From contig JAFPXN010000112.1 of assembly GCA_017412505.1 (NCBI GenBank), positions 1-64,000 of the forward strand: a stretch of DNA of 64,000 nucleotides. Reading direction: 5' to 3'. The stretch comes from Bacillota bacterium (GTDB lineage Bacteria; Bacillota; Clostridia; Peptostreptococcales; Anaerovoracaceae). Made by a program: the position numbers and the translations under genes. Positions 1 to 8,124 of this stretch are shown one piece after another. The notes beneath the pieces were generated by a model, which was given only the letters and a program-made list of their open reading frames with translations, did not search any database and was not told the origin of the DNA. Position 1 is the first letter of the stretch. Every line of letters starts with the position of its first letter.

Positions 1-779
1 AGCGGCTGTCCGTCGACACGGGCAAGGCCGTCATCATCGGCGGCGGCGTCATCGGCCTGGAAGCAGGTTTCGAACTGTCCCGCTACGGTCTGGACGTTAC
101 CGTTCTGGAAGCGCTGCCCATGCTGATGCCCAGATTTCTGGACGAAGACTGCGCGCGCAAACTGGAAGACTCGATCAAATCGTTCCCGGTCCATACCGGC
201 GTGACCATCGAAGAGATCGGCGGCAGCGGCCACGTGGAATACGTCAAACTCAAGGACGGCAGGGTATTTCCCTGCGATTTCGTCGTTATGTCGACAGGCG
301 TGCGCGCGGAGACCAGTCTGGCGCAGGCGGCCGGCATCAAGTGCACCCGTTCCGTCGTGATCAACGAAAGATGCGAGACGAGCGCCAAGGACATCTACGC
401 CTGCGGTGACTGCGCGGAATACGGCATCAACTGGCAGCTGTGGTCCCAGGCTCTGGAACAGGGCAGAGTGGCCGGCGTCAACGCAGCCGGCGGATCCGCG
501 GAGATCCAGCCCACAGATTCGTCCATGATCATCAATTCGCCGGAGATCTCCATGTTCTCCTGCGGCGACGTCGGCAAGAATCCCGGCAAGGTCTATACGA
601 CGGAAGTGGACGATCATCTGCAGCCGGATCTGTTTGCGGTCAATAAGAAGTTCGTAAAGTCCTATGAGAAGCGTTTCTATACGGACGGCAAGCTCGTCGG
701 CGCCATCATCATCGGCAATCTGGCGAACATGCAGGGGCTGAAGGAAGAGATCCTGGGCATCGCCCCGCGGGAGGTCTGA
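1..779 (+). CDS. FAD-dependent NAD(P)H oxidoreductase, 3' part
   Basis: The start lies before the window; the reading frame is open from base 3 and gives 258 residues to the TGA at 777-779. It is the C-terminal part of a pyridine nucleotide-disulfide oxidoreductase type flavoprotein. Near the left edge is a Rossmann signature (VIIGGGVIGLEAG), the NAD(P)H-binding fold. Around 400-420 is the ACGDCAEY motif that binds the FAD ribityl/pyrophosphate in this family. A short C-terminal domain follows. The next gene starts two bases after the stop, so the two are surely co-transcribed, and the flavoprotein is a reasonable electron donor to the molybdoenzyme behind it. No redox-active CxxxxC is visible in this part. 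The N-terminal FAD domain and any further fused domain cannot be seen. Family call is firm; substrate unknown. Confidence 0.85.
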   Translation, partial: RLSVDTGKAVIIGGGVIGLEAGFELSRYGLDVTVLEALPMLMPRFLDEDCARKLEDSIKSFPVHTGVTIEEIGGSGHVEYVKLKDGRVFPCDFVVMSTGVRAETSLAQAAGIKCTRSVVINERCETSAKDIYACGDCAEYGINWQLWSQALEQGRVAGVNAAGGSAEIQPTDSSMIINSPEISMFSCGDVGKNPGKVYTTEVDDHLQPDLFAVNKKFVKSYEKRFYTDGKLVGAIIIGNLANMQGLKEEILGIAPREV

Positions 780-781
780 TC

Positions 782-3628
782 ATGGCATTCACTAACAGCA
801 AAACTTTTCTGTACAACGCGCACCTGCTGCGTACGTTCTTCGAGGATCTGGACCGCTGGCGCAGCGAAAGCTCCTGCTACGGCGTTTTAAGCACGATCGA
901 AGACCAGCAGTACGACGACCTGTTCAAAGGAACGGATGCGGACGTCTATATCCCCATGTGGGCGTCGGCCTGCAAGGGTCACGGAGATATTCTGATTGAC
1001 CGCACGACGTACGACTGCATCCGTTTCTATAAAGCATACGGTTACGAACCCGTTCACATGGACGGCAATCCCGCGGATTTTCTCGGGGAACAGCTGCGTT
1101 TCCTGGAATATCTGAGCGTTTTCGGTCTGAAAGGGGCAGGGAACGCGGAGATCGGCATCGAAGCGTTCGTCGAACAGTTCACGTTAGATACCGTAAAAGA
1201 ATTCTGTAAACACCTGATCGATCAGGACGCGGTTCCCGTCACGGAGGAACTCAGTTTCCTCTGCGACGCGCTGGAAGCGTTCGTAAAGCTGACGCCGCTG
1301 CCGCTCGTGACAGAGATCGGCACAGAGGAATTCGACTGCTGGCAGTGGAAGCAGCATCCGCCCATCCCTGTTGAGGAGCCGCATATCATCCGTTCCGCAG
1401 GCGTCAACAACTGCGGAGGCAACTGCAAACTGGAAGTCTGGGTCGCGGAAGGCTGCGTCCTGGATATCTCCGCGGATACGTCCATCGGCGGCGTGCAGCT
1501 GCGTACCTGCCCCCGCGGCAGAGGGTACCGGCATACGTTCCTGACGTCCCGCAGACTGCGCTATCCCATGAAGCGCAGAGAGGCGAGGGGCTCCGGCAAG
1601 TTTACCCGCATCACCTATGAAGAAGCGGCGAAGGAGATCGCGGCGAAGATCAAGGAATGCGGAGAGAAGTACGGTCCCGGCAGCCGCTATCTGATCTATT
1701 CCACAGGCGTATGCGCCGTGGCGAGACCCGACCACCTGATGAAGCGACTGCTGTGCCTCGACGGCGGCTATCTGCAGCATTACAACAGCTACAGCAGCGC
1801 ACAGGCCAACTATATCACGCAGTACATCTACGGCACAGAACGCACGGCGCCGCATCCCGCGGACGTGCTGAATTCCAAACTGATCATCCTGTGGGGACAC
1901 AACACCGCGGAGACCATCATCGGACCGTTCCGCAACTACTATTTCGCCAAGGCGAAGGAGCAGGGCGTGCGCATCGTGGTCATCGACCCCAGGCAGAGCG
2001 AATCCGCCCTGACGTTCGCGGATGAATGGATCCCCCTGAAGCCCGGTTCCGACTGCGCGCTGGCCAACGCTATGGCGTTCGTCATCTTCCAGAAGAACCT
2101 CCAGGACCAGGACTTCATGAACCGTTTCTGCGTCGGCTTCGACGAAGCGCATATGCCGGAAGGTGTGCCCGTAGGGGAGAGCTATAAGAGTTATCTGTTC
2201 GGCCTGCAGGACGGCGTCGTTCGCGACCCGAAATGGGCCGAGGAGATCACGGGTGTTCCCGCGGAGACCATCGAGCGCCTCGCGGTAGAATACGCGACGG
2301 CGAAACCCGCCAGCATCCAGCCCGGCCTGGGCCTGCAGCGCACGTTCATCGGCGAAAACGCGATCCGCGCTCTGGCAGCGCTTTCCGCGATGACGGGCAA
2401 CGTCGGCATCCCGGGCGGCGGTTCCGCCGGCACCGTGACGCCCAACGGCCACTACGAAGCGCAGGAAATGTTCAAACCTGAGAACGGCTGCACATACAGC
2501 ACGCCGGTATTCCTCTGGAGCAAGATCATCGACAAGTGGGAGACCATGACCGCCGAAGAGGACGGCATCAAGGGCGCGGATAAGCTGCCCTGCGGCATCA
2601 AGCTGCTGTTCAACCTGGCGTCCAACATCCTGATCAACCAGCATTCGGACATTAACGACACGAAGCGCATCCTGAGCGATACGTCGAAGTGCGAACTGAT
2701 CGTCAATTCCGACCTGTTCTATACGCCCAGCGTGCGCTGGTCCGACATCGTGCTGCCCGGCGCGTCCCTGTTCGAAACGGAGACCATGCCCAGCGTATGG
2801 AACTCCGACGATTACGTGCTGTACAGCAATCAGTGCATGCAGCCGCTGTTCGGATCCGTGTTCGAATACGAATGGATGAAGATGATCGCATCGGAGATGG
2901 GCATCTACGACGCGTTCACGGACGGCTGCGAGACCCGCAGAGACTGGGTCCGCAAGATCTACAACGAAGACCTTCTGCCCAACGAACCCGAGCTCCCCGA
3001 TTTCGACACGTTCATGGAGAGGGGAGGACATATGTACTCCGGCCCCTGCGCGGAGCCCGTACCGTTCACAAGGCAGATCCGCGACGGCGTGCCGTTCGAT
3101 ACGCCCAGCGGCAAGATCGAGATCTTCAGCAAGACGCTGTACGATATGCACAAGGCCGATATCGGCGGCATCCCCAAGTGGTTCGACGGGCCGGAAGGAC
3201 CGACGGACTACGCGGGACTCAACCGCTATCCGCTGCAGCTGATGGGCTATCACACGAAGCGGCGCTGCCATTCCATCCATGACCAGAACCAATGGATGGA
3301 GGAACTGGATCCGCCCGCGCTGTGGATCAATCCGAAGGATGCTTCCGTGCGCGGCATCGAAGACGGAGACATGATCGAAGTCTACAACGACCGCGGCACC
3401 GTGCGCATCCCGGCCTTTGTGACCGATCGCATCATCCGCGGCGCCGTCGCCATGTCCCAGGGCGGCTGGTATACGCCGGATGAAGAGGGTGTGGACACGA
3501 GAGGATCCATCAACGTGCTCACGTACACCTATAAACCGTCTCCGGTCGCAAAAGGAAACCCGCAGCACACCAATCTGGTAGACGTGCGCAAGTACGAGCC
3601 GCGAGAAGGCCAAAAATCGGCGAAATAG
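782..3628 (+). CDS. Molybdopterin oxidoreductase (DMSO reductase family) with fused N-terminal TorD-like chaperone domain
   Basis: 948 residues, start supported by GGGAGG eight bases upstream. Residues about 10-170 are helical and carry a TorD/DmsD-like signature (NPADFLGEQLRFLEYLS at 96-112), i.e. a maturation chaperone of the kind that normally is a separate protein. Residues from about 200 onward are a complete bis-MGD catalytic subunit: Cys211, Cys215 and Cys243 lie where the [4Fe-4S] ligands sit, but the expected first Cys position (around 207) is Gly. YSSAQ at 337-341 supplies a Ser (Ser338) likely to ligate molybdenum, as in DMSO/TMAO reductases. The C-terminal MopB-binding domain (about 800-930) is intact. 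With no Tat signal the enzyme should be cytoplasmic. No electron-transfer subunit or membrane anchor follows; a terminator does. The adjacent flavoprotein is the obvious partner. Substrate cannot be read from sequence. Confidence 0.88.
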   Translation: MAFTNSKTFLYNAHLLRTFFEDLDRWRSESSCYGVLSTIEDQQYDDLFKGTDADVYIPMWASACKGHGDILIDRTTYDCIRFYKAYGYEPVHMDGNPADFLGEQLRFLEYLSVFGLKGAGNAEIGIEAFVEQFTLDTVKEFCKHLIDQDAVPVTEELSFLCDALEAFVKLTPLPLVTEIGTEEFDCWQWKQHPPIPVEEPHIIRSAGVNNCGGNCKLEVWVAEGCVLDISADTSIGGVQLRTCPRGRGYRHTFLTSRRLRYPMKRREARGSGKFTRITYEEAAKEIAAKIKECGEKYGPGSRYLIYSTGVCAVARPDHLMKRLLCLDGGYLQHYNSYSSAQANYITQYIYGTERTAPHPADVLNSKLIILWGHNTAETIIGPFRNYYFAKAKEQGVRIVVIDPRQSESALTFADEWIPLKPGSDCALANAMAFVIFQKNLQDQDFMNRFCVGFDEAHMPEGVPVGESYKSYLFGLQDGVVRDPKWAEEITGVPAETIERLAVEYATAKPASIQPGLGLQRTFIGENAIRALAALSAMTGNVGIPGGGSAGTVTPNGHYEAQEMFKPENGCTYSTPVFLWSKIIDKWETMTAEEDGIKGADKLPCGIKLLFNLASNILINQHSDINDTKRILSDTSKCELIVNSDLFYTPSVRWSDIVLPGASLFETETMPSVWNSDDYVLYSNQCMQPLFGSVFEYEWMKMIASEMGIYDAFTDGCETRRDWVRKIYNEDLLPNEPELPDFDTFMERGGHMYSGPCAEPVPFTRQIRDGVPFDTPSGKIEIFSKTLYDMHKADIGGIPKWFDGPEGPTDYAGLNRYPLQLMGYHTKRRCHSIHDQNQWMEELDPPALWINPKDASVRGIEDGDMIEVYNDRGTVRIPAFVTDRIIRGAVAMSQGGWYTPDEEGVDTRGSINVLTYTYKPSPVAKGNPQHTNLVDVRKYEPREGQKSAK

Positions 3629-3637
3629 GAAGAGAAA

Positions 3638-3676
3638 AGAGCCCGGGTGCAAATTGATGCGTCCGGGCTCTTTTTT
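3638..3676. terminator. Bidirectional rho-independent terminator
   Basis: GAGCCCGG (3639-3646) pairs with CCGGGCTC (3663-3670), followed on the + strand by T6. On the minus strand the stem is followed by a TTTTCTCTT tract. It ends the molybdoenzyme operon and the convergent OCD operon. Confidence 0.85.
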
Positions 3677-3711
3677 ATGGAAATCCGCGATTTTAAGGAT
3701 CGCTTGCAGCA

Positions 3712-4728
3712 TTACATCTCTGCTGTCATGCCGAGTCCTTTTTCTTTGGCAAGCTGCACAGCCGCTTTTGCGGTCACGAGATCCAGCGGAGCAAGACCCG
3801 TAGCGTCGAAGATCGTGATCTGTTCGTCCGAAGTGCGGCCTTCGATTTTGCCGCACAGCACATCACCGATCTCACCGGCAACGTCCGCTCTGGTGATGAC
3901 GCCTGTCTTGGCAGGGATCTCGCATTCACCCACGCGCAGGCACTGGTCGATATCGTCACAGAAGATCCGCGCACCGCGGAAGATCTCAGGATCGATCTCT
4001 TCCTTGCCCACCATATCCGCGCCGATGCAGGAGAAGTGCGTTCCGGGCTTGATCCATTCTCTCAGGATCGCGGGTTTTCTGGACGGAGTGATTGTGATGA
4101 CGGTATCCGCTTGGCCGACAGCCTTTTCGACATTGGGTTCCGCGACTATTTCGACATCCGGTCTTTCCACGTTCAGCTGCTTCTTCAGATTGCCGGGAAG
4201 GGCTTCGACGTAACCCTTTCCGCCATCCGGCAGGAACGGGTCACAGATGACCAGCCTTTTGATGCCGGGCATCAGCAACAGAGCGGCACCGATCTGGTAG
4301 ATGCTTTGCCGTCCCGCACCGAGGATCATCAGCGTTTTCGCGTCTTTTCTGGAAAGGGCCGCCGCGGAGATGCCGCCGGCTGCGCCCGTGCGCATACAGG
4401 TGACATAGGAGGCATCCATGATGCCAAGGCACATGCCGTTCGTGGAATCGAAAGCCATCAGCATGCCGGAAAAGGCGGGAAGACCTTTTTCCGTGTTTCC
4501 GGGATAATTGTTCAGCATCTTCAGACCATGAACGTTGATGTCGCCCATTACGGCGCCGGAGCGTACGTCGGTGACCGCGTTCAGCTCCGGGAAATGATGT
4601 TCTACAAGGGGCCACACGGCGGTATCGCCGTTTGCCTTCGCCATATAAACACCTTTGACGCCTTCGATGACCGCCGGCATCTCCAGGATCTCTTCCAGCT
4701 GTTTTCTGTTTAAAACCTTGATCTCCAT
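3712..4728 (-). CDS. Ornithine cyclodeaminase / mu-crystallin family protein
   Basis: 338 residues with GGAGG nine bases upstream of the ATG. Family features: GLKMLNNYPGN at about 68-78 (active-site Lys70 region), MRTGAAGG at 112-119 with the substrate-binding Arg, and a Rossmann GAGRQS at 137-142 for NAD(H). The family includes ornithine cyclodeaminase, alanine dehydrogenase, ketimine reductases and SbnB-like enzymes of metabolite pathways, so the reaction is an NAD(H)-linked oxidation or reduction at an amino/imino carbon rather than proven ornithine cyclisation. It is the last gene of a leftward operon behind an aminotransferase and an acetyltransferase, which suits processing of an unusual amino acid. 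The gene ends just before the shared terminator. Family sure, substrate unknown. Confidence 0.88.
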   Translation of the reverse strand: MEIKVLNRKQLEEILEMPAVIEGVKGVYMAKANGDTAVWPLVEHHFPELNAVTDVRSGAVMGDINVHGLKMLNNYPGNTEKGLPAFSGMLMAFDSTNGMCLGIMDASYVTCMRTGAAGGISAAALSRKDAKTLMILGAGRQSIYQIGAALLLMPGIKRLVICDPFLPDGGKGYVEALPGNLKKQLNVERPDVEIVAEPNVEKAVGQADTVITITPSRKPAILREWIKPGTHFSCIGADMVGKEEIDPEIFRGARIFCDDIDQCLRVGECEIPAKTGVITRADVAGEIGDVLCGKIEGRTSDEQITIFDATGLAPLDLVTAKAAVQLAKEKGLGMTAEM

Positions 4729-4749
4729 GCGTTAACCTCCTATACAGGA

Positions 4750-5238
4750 TCAATAATATCTTCTTCTTGCGATTTCGTATGTTCTGTTCGGATCCTTCGA
4801 ACCCCGTTCGATGCGGCCAGGCGCGCTCTTTTCGCTGCGGCCGGTCAATTTGAATCCGGCTTTTTCGTATACGGCAGCAGCCCGGTCGTTATCCGGATAG
4901 TGGATGAGTTCCACGAAGCCGATCTGAGGGAATTCTTTTTTGAATTCCTCGAAACAGGCCTGGAGCGACTGAACTCCGTAGCCTTTGCCCTGCATATGCT
5001 TATCGATCATGATGCGGTGCAGAAAGACGTAATCCGGGTCACCCTCAACCAGATAATAGAGGACGAATCCGATGAGCGTATCATCGTCGTAAATGGCTTT
5101 CGGGATAAACTCCTTATAGAGCCAGCATTCCGCCAGGGAAAACAGGTTGTCCTCTACAAAGCCTTTCTGGCTGTCTTCCATTTCCAGATCGGTCACCGGG
5201 ATGATGTTTTCTTTCGTAACAGGTTCAAGATGGATCAT
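4750..5238 (-). CDS. GNAT family N-acetyltransferase
   Basis: 162 residues, start preceded by GGAGCAATTCAA. The fold is that of GNAT acetyltransferases: beta strands with FVLYYLV near 56-62, the LHRIMIDKHMQGKGYG segment (about 73-88) that carries the acetyl-CoA-binding Q/RxxGxG/A loop, and a late NDRAAAVYEKAGFKLTGR stretch (about 119-136) typical of motif B. It resembles spermidine/polyamine-type (SpeG/PaiA-like) acetyltransferases in general shape, but I cannot assign a substrate. It sits between the aminotransferase (12 bases upstream) and the OCD-family gene (21 bases downstream), so it likely acylates an amine made or used by these two enzymes. Confidence 0.85.
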   Translation of the reverse strand: MIHLEPVTKENIIPVTDLEMEDSQKGFVEDNLFSLAECWLYKEFIPKAIYDDDTLIGFVLYYLVEGDPDYVFLHRIMIDKHMQGKGYGVQSLQACFEEFKKEFPQIGFVELIHYPDNDRAAAVYEKAGFKLTGRSEKSAPGRIERGSKDPNRTYEIARRRYY

Positions 5239-5250
5239 TTGAATTGCTCC

Positions 5251-6402
5251 TTAAAACTTTACATGTCTGGATGGGTCTTCCGCAATGAGTTCGTCGATGA
5301 ATTCGTCGATCAGGCGCAGGCCTTCTTCCAGTTCTTCCGCGTGGGAAAGGGTGATGCGGAAAGTATGGGGGATGAAGAAGCAGTCTCCGTGGCAGACGAG
5401 TACGCCTTTTTCATCCAGCAGCCGGTTGCAGAACGTTTCGGCATCCACATCCACGTCGTAGTGGATCAGATATGTCGTGCCGTAGGCATCCGCATACTGG
5501 TGCAGATATTTGTGACCGTCGAGCCACTTGTCGATGATCGCTTTATTGTGGTTCACGATGGAGCGGGAACGGGCCAGGATCTTGTTCTTGTGTTCCAGCG
5601 CGATCGCGAAGATGTATTCGTCGAACTTGCCGCCGCAGATGGAATCGTAGGAACGGTAGTTGAAAAGATCGAACATCAGGGAGGGGTCCTTGCAGATGAT
5701 CCAGCCTACGCGGGTGCCCGCCATGGACCAGACTTTAGAGGAGCTGGCGGTGACGATGGCTTTTTCGTAGATATCTGCGAAAGAGGGCATATACTCTTCC
5801 TTCAGACCGCGGTACATCTCATCACAGACGATATAGGCGCCGACGCTGCGGGCGATCTCAACAAGTTCTTCCATTTCTTCGGGCTCGAGCAGAGAACCGG
5901 TCGGGTTGTTGGGATTTGTGAACATGATGGCCTTGGTGTTCTTGTCCACGGCCTTGCGGACGTCGTCCAGGACCAACTTGTAGCCGTTCTTGATATCCAG
6001 ATGCACGTCGCGGACTTCGACTTTGATCGCCTTCGGCATGGAATAGAACTGCTGATAATTGGGAACGATAGAAATGATGTTGTCGCCTTCTTCCAGCAGG
6101 GTATTGACGACGGTGCTGTTGGCGCCTGTACCGCCGTGGACAAGAATGACTTCCTTCCAGTCTACATTCTTATACAGACCGGAGACCGCTCTGCGGGTGC
6201 GTTCCGTACCAGCGAATTCGGGATAGGCCATATTCATATCGGCGACCCATTTCAGGAAATCGTCAAGACTTTCGCCGGTAAGTTCGAACAGTTCTTTCAC
6301 AGTCATGGGAAGCACGCAGCTGCCGCCCAGGTAAATGCGGTTCTTTTCGCTGTCGCAGGCGGGATTGAGCCAGTTTTCAAGAATAAAGCTTTCGTATTTC
6401 AT
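5251..6402 (-). CDS. PLP-dependent class I/II aminotransferase
   Basis: 383 residues from the ATG at 6402, chosen because AAAGGAG lies seven bases before it; an in-frame upstream start would place that site inside the gene. Fold-type I aminotransferase: NPNNPTG at 163-169, CDEMY with Asp194 that binds the pyridine nitrogen, SSSKVW with the Schiff-base Lys223, and Arg231 in GTRVGW. The N-terminal part (ENWLNPACD) is unlike common aspartate aminotransferases and recalls aminotransferase-like enzymes of non-ribosomal amino acid pathways such as capreomycidine synthase, a weak resemblance. First gene of the three-gene leftward operon divergent from a LysR gene, which probably regulates it. Specific reaction unknown. 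Confidence 0.85.
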   Translation of the reverse strand: MKYESFILENWLNPACDSEKNRIYLGGSCVLPMTVKELFELTGESLDDFLKWVADMNMAYPEFAGTERTRRAVSGLYKNVDWKEVILVHGGTGANSTVVNTLLEEGDNIISIVPNYQQFYSMPKAIKVEVRDVHLDIKNGYKLVLDDVRKAVDKNTKAIMFTNPNNPTGSLLEPEEMEELVEIARSVGAYIVCDEMYRGLKEEYMPSFADIYEKAIVTASSSKVWSMAGTRVGWIICKDPSLMFDLFNYRSYDSICGGKFDEYIFAIALEHKNKILARSRSIVNHNKAIIDKWLDGHKYLHQYADAYGTTYLIHYDVDVDAETFCNRLLDEKGVLVCHGDCFFIPHTFRITLSHAEELEEGLRLIDEFIDELIAEDPSRHVKF

Positions 6403-6450
6403 TTTCTTTCTCCTTTGCAAGTGATCCGAAGCGGTATTTCCTGTGGCTTT

Positions 6451-6480
6451 ATTGTAGCGCGCGTGTTATGATAAGTATAA
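6451..6480 (-). promoter_or_regulatory. Possible promoter of the aminotransferase operon
   Basis: On the minus strand TTATAC (6475-6480) and TACAAT (6451-6456) are 18 bases apart. This is a plausible but not strong sigma-A promoter, about 50 bases before the aminotransferase start. Confidence 0.4.
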
Positions 6481-6515
6481 TTAAGATTAATTTGAATTGC
6501 ATAAGAATTACTTAT
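6471..6515. promoter_or_regulatory. Candidate LysR-type operator in the divergent intergenic region
   Basis: ATAAG (6501-6505) and CTTAT (6511-6515) form an exact inverted repeat with a 5-base spacer and fit the T-N11-A rule of LysR boxes. A second ATAAGTA at 6471-6477 is the exact complement of TACTTAT at 6509-6515, 31 bases away. The sites lie between the two divergent start codons, as expected for autoregulation and activation by the adjacent LysR protein. Confidence 0.5.
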
Positions 6516-6531
6516 ATAAAACGAGGGTTAT

Positions 6532-7401
6532 ATGAACCGCTATATTGCTTTAAAAACGATAGTTGATTATGGTAATTTTTCGCGGGCGGCTGACGTCCTC
6601 GGCTATACGCAGCCAGCCGTAAGCCAGATGGTCACTTCATTGGAGAAGGAATTGGGCGTCAAATTGCTGGAACGGTCACGCGCCGGTGCCGTTTTGACAG
6701 AAGAGGGTAAGGAGATCTATCCTTATATAGAACAGACGCTTGTCGCAAACGCCCGCATCAGGGAAAAGGCGGAAGAAGTGCAGGGACTGGAGACCGGAAC
6801 CATTAGAATCGCAAGCATTTCCAGCGTTGCGACACATTGGGTGCCGCCTTTGATCAAACAGTTTCATGAGGTTCATCCCGGGATAAGGTTCGAAGTGAGG
6901 GTCTCTAACTTTGCGGGCATTTTGCACCTGATCCGGATGGGAAACGTCGATTTTGCTGTTACGACGGTAGAATCCGCAGGCAATTACGAGGTGATGCCTT
7001 TGAAGGAAGGCCGCATGTTGGCAGTACTGCCGGAGGGTCACAAGTTATCGAACGAAAAAAGCGTTCGCCTTGAGGATCTGAGAGGCGAGAATATCATACT
7101 GGAACGCGGTGATTTTCATGAGCCGACTATCGCTTTGGCCGATCTGGGAATCTATGTTGACAATCCAATCGATATCGAAAACGATGACCACGCCATCATG
7201 TCCATGGTAGAACAGGGGCTTGCCGTGTCGATCCTGTCGGAACTGATGCTGGAAAGAAACAGTTTCCATATCGTATGCTTACCGACAGATCCGCCGGTCG
7301 TACGAAAGATAGGAGCCGTAAGCAGGGATTTCAACGCGATGCCTGCCGCTTCAAAACAGTTTTTGGAGACCTTGAAGGAAAGTGTTCATACATTGAAATA
7401 A
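6532..7401 (+). CDS. LysR family transcriptional regulator
   Basis: 289 residues. N-terminal winged helix-turn-helix (about 1-60: NFSRAADVLGYTQPAVSQMVTSLE region with the family's S-x-x-L-E-x-x-L-G spacing), a linker helix, and a periplasmic-binding-protein-like effector domain from about residue 90. GAGGG precedes the start. It is transcribed divergently from the aminotransferase-GNAT-OCD operon with 129 bases between start codons that contain a palindromic T-N11-A site, the classic arrangement of a LysR regulator and its target. The effector is probably an amino acid or derivative handled by that operon. The gene is slightly more AT-rich than its neighbours. Confidence 0.92.
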   Translation: MNRYIALKTIVDYGNFSRAADVLGYTQPAVSQMVTSLEKELGVKLLERSRAGAVLTEEGKEIYPYIEQTLVANARIREKAEEVQGLETGTIRIASISSVATHWVPPLIKQFHEVHPGIRFEVRVSNFAGILHLIRMGNVDFAVTTVESAGNYEVMPLKEGRMLAVLPEGHKLSNEKSVRLEDLRGENIILERGDFHEPTIALADLGIYVDNPIDIENDDHAIMSMVEQGLAVSILSELMLERNSFHIVCLPTDPPVVRKIGAVSRDFNAMPAASKQFLETLKESVHTLK

Positions 7402-7402
7402 A

Positions 7403-7418
7403 CGTTGAATTTTCAATG
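7403..7418. promoter_or_regulatory. Near-palindrome CGTTGAATTTTCAATG upstream of the flavin-reductase-like gene
   Basis: Imperfect 16-base palindrome 62-77 bases upstream of the next start codon. It matches the perfect palindrome at 8518-8533 at 14 of 16 positions, so both could be sites for one regulator. Confidence 0.4.
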
Positions 7419-7479
7419 GTTTTTAGTCTATGGTTAACAGTAACATTATTATGTTTTACATTAATTAAGGAGCATTAAA

Positions 7480-7980
7480 ATGAAAGAAATCCATGCAAAA
7501 GAATTGTTTTCCCACATCGATCCGTTCGCGATCCACGAAGATCCGGCCATCGCGCTGGCGACGGACGGCAAGGAAACGAACGGATTGACGATTGGATGGG
7601 CGGAATACGGCGTTCTCTGGAGCAAACCAGCCGCTACGGTCTACGTCCATAAGACCCGTTACTCCAAACATATCTTCGATGGGGCAGAGTACTATGCGAT
7701 CTGCTACCTGAAGGAGGAAAATAAGGACGTGCTCGGCTATTTCGGCAGCGTATCCGGCAGAGACGAAAACAAAATGGAGAAATGCGGCCTGACTGCAGTA
7801 ACAGACGATCTCGCTCCGTATTTTGCGGAAAGCAAACTTGTCGTGATCTGCAGAGTCATGGGCAGAAACGACTTTGACCCGGACAGCGTCGATGCGGGCG
7901 TCGTCGGATGGTACGCGCGGGAAGGCGTGCACACGCTGTATCACGGAGAAATCGTAAAAGTGCTGATCGCGGAAGACTAA
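7480..7980 (+). CDS. Flavin reductase-like, FMN-binding domain protein
   Basis: 166 residues, start preceded by AAGGAG. The sequence fits the FMN-binding split-barrel flavin reductase family: TNGLTIGWAEYGVLWSKPAATVYV (about 33-56) matches the family's N-terminal T-x-G-W/N-x-x-x-x-x-P-x-x-x-V region, then a RYSKHIFDGAEYYAICYL segment, and SGRDENKMEKCGLT (about 89-102) matching the conserved SGRxxdKf-x-x-g-l-t. Such proteins bind FMN and use NAD(P)H, or act as stand-alone reductases in anaerobes. Single-gene unit: AT-rich promoter region upstream with a palindromic site at 7403-7418, and a GC-rich terminator just downstream. Confidence 0.8.
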   Translation: MKEIHAKELFSHIDPFAIHEDPAIALATDGKETNGLTIGWAEYGVLWSKPAATVYVHKTRYSKHIFDGAEYYAICYLKEENKDVLGYFGSVSGRDENKMEKCGLTAVTDDLAPYFAESKLVVICRVMGRNDFDPDSVDAGVVGWYAREGVHTLYHGEIVKVLIAED

Positions 7981-7999
7981 TCTGTCTGACAATAATAGA

Positions 8000-8030
8000 G
8001 CCGGTCCGGAAAAACCGGGCCGGCGTTTTC
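8000..8030 (+). terminator. Rho-independent terminator of the flavin-reductase-like gene
   Basis: GCCGGTCCGG (8000-8009), loop AAAAA, CCGGGCCGGC (8015-8024), one G-U pair, followed by GTTTTC. Confidence 0.75.
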
Positions 8031-8058
8031 GCTGCAGGGGAGTAGATTCGAATATCTT

Positions 8059-8094
8059 TATCTATTCCTAAAATCACAGTTTTGGGAATAGATA
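8059..8094. repeat. AT-rich 15-bp inverted repeat (hairpin) without a clear T tract
   Basis: TATCTATTCCTAAAA (8059-8073) pairs with TTTTGGGAATAGATA (8080-8094) around a 6-base loop, with one G-U pair. It lies between two convergent genes, separate from the terminator at 8000-8030, and is not followed by a T run on either strand, so it is not a standard terminator. Confidence 0.6.
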
Positions 8095-8124
8095 ACACTG
8101 CAAAACAGGTCCCCCGGGGGCATC

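Noticed and set aside
1184..3856. 890-codon minus-strand frame opposite the molybdoenzyme
   Set aside because: Antisense shadow of a GC-rich real gene; composition is Arg/His/Asp-rich and matches no family.
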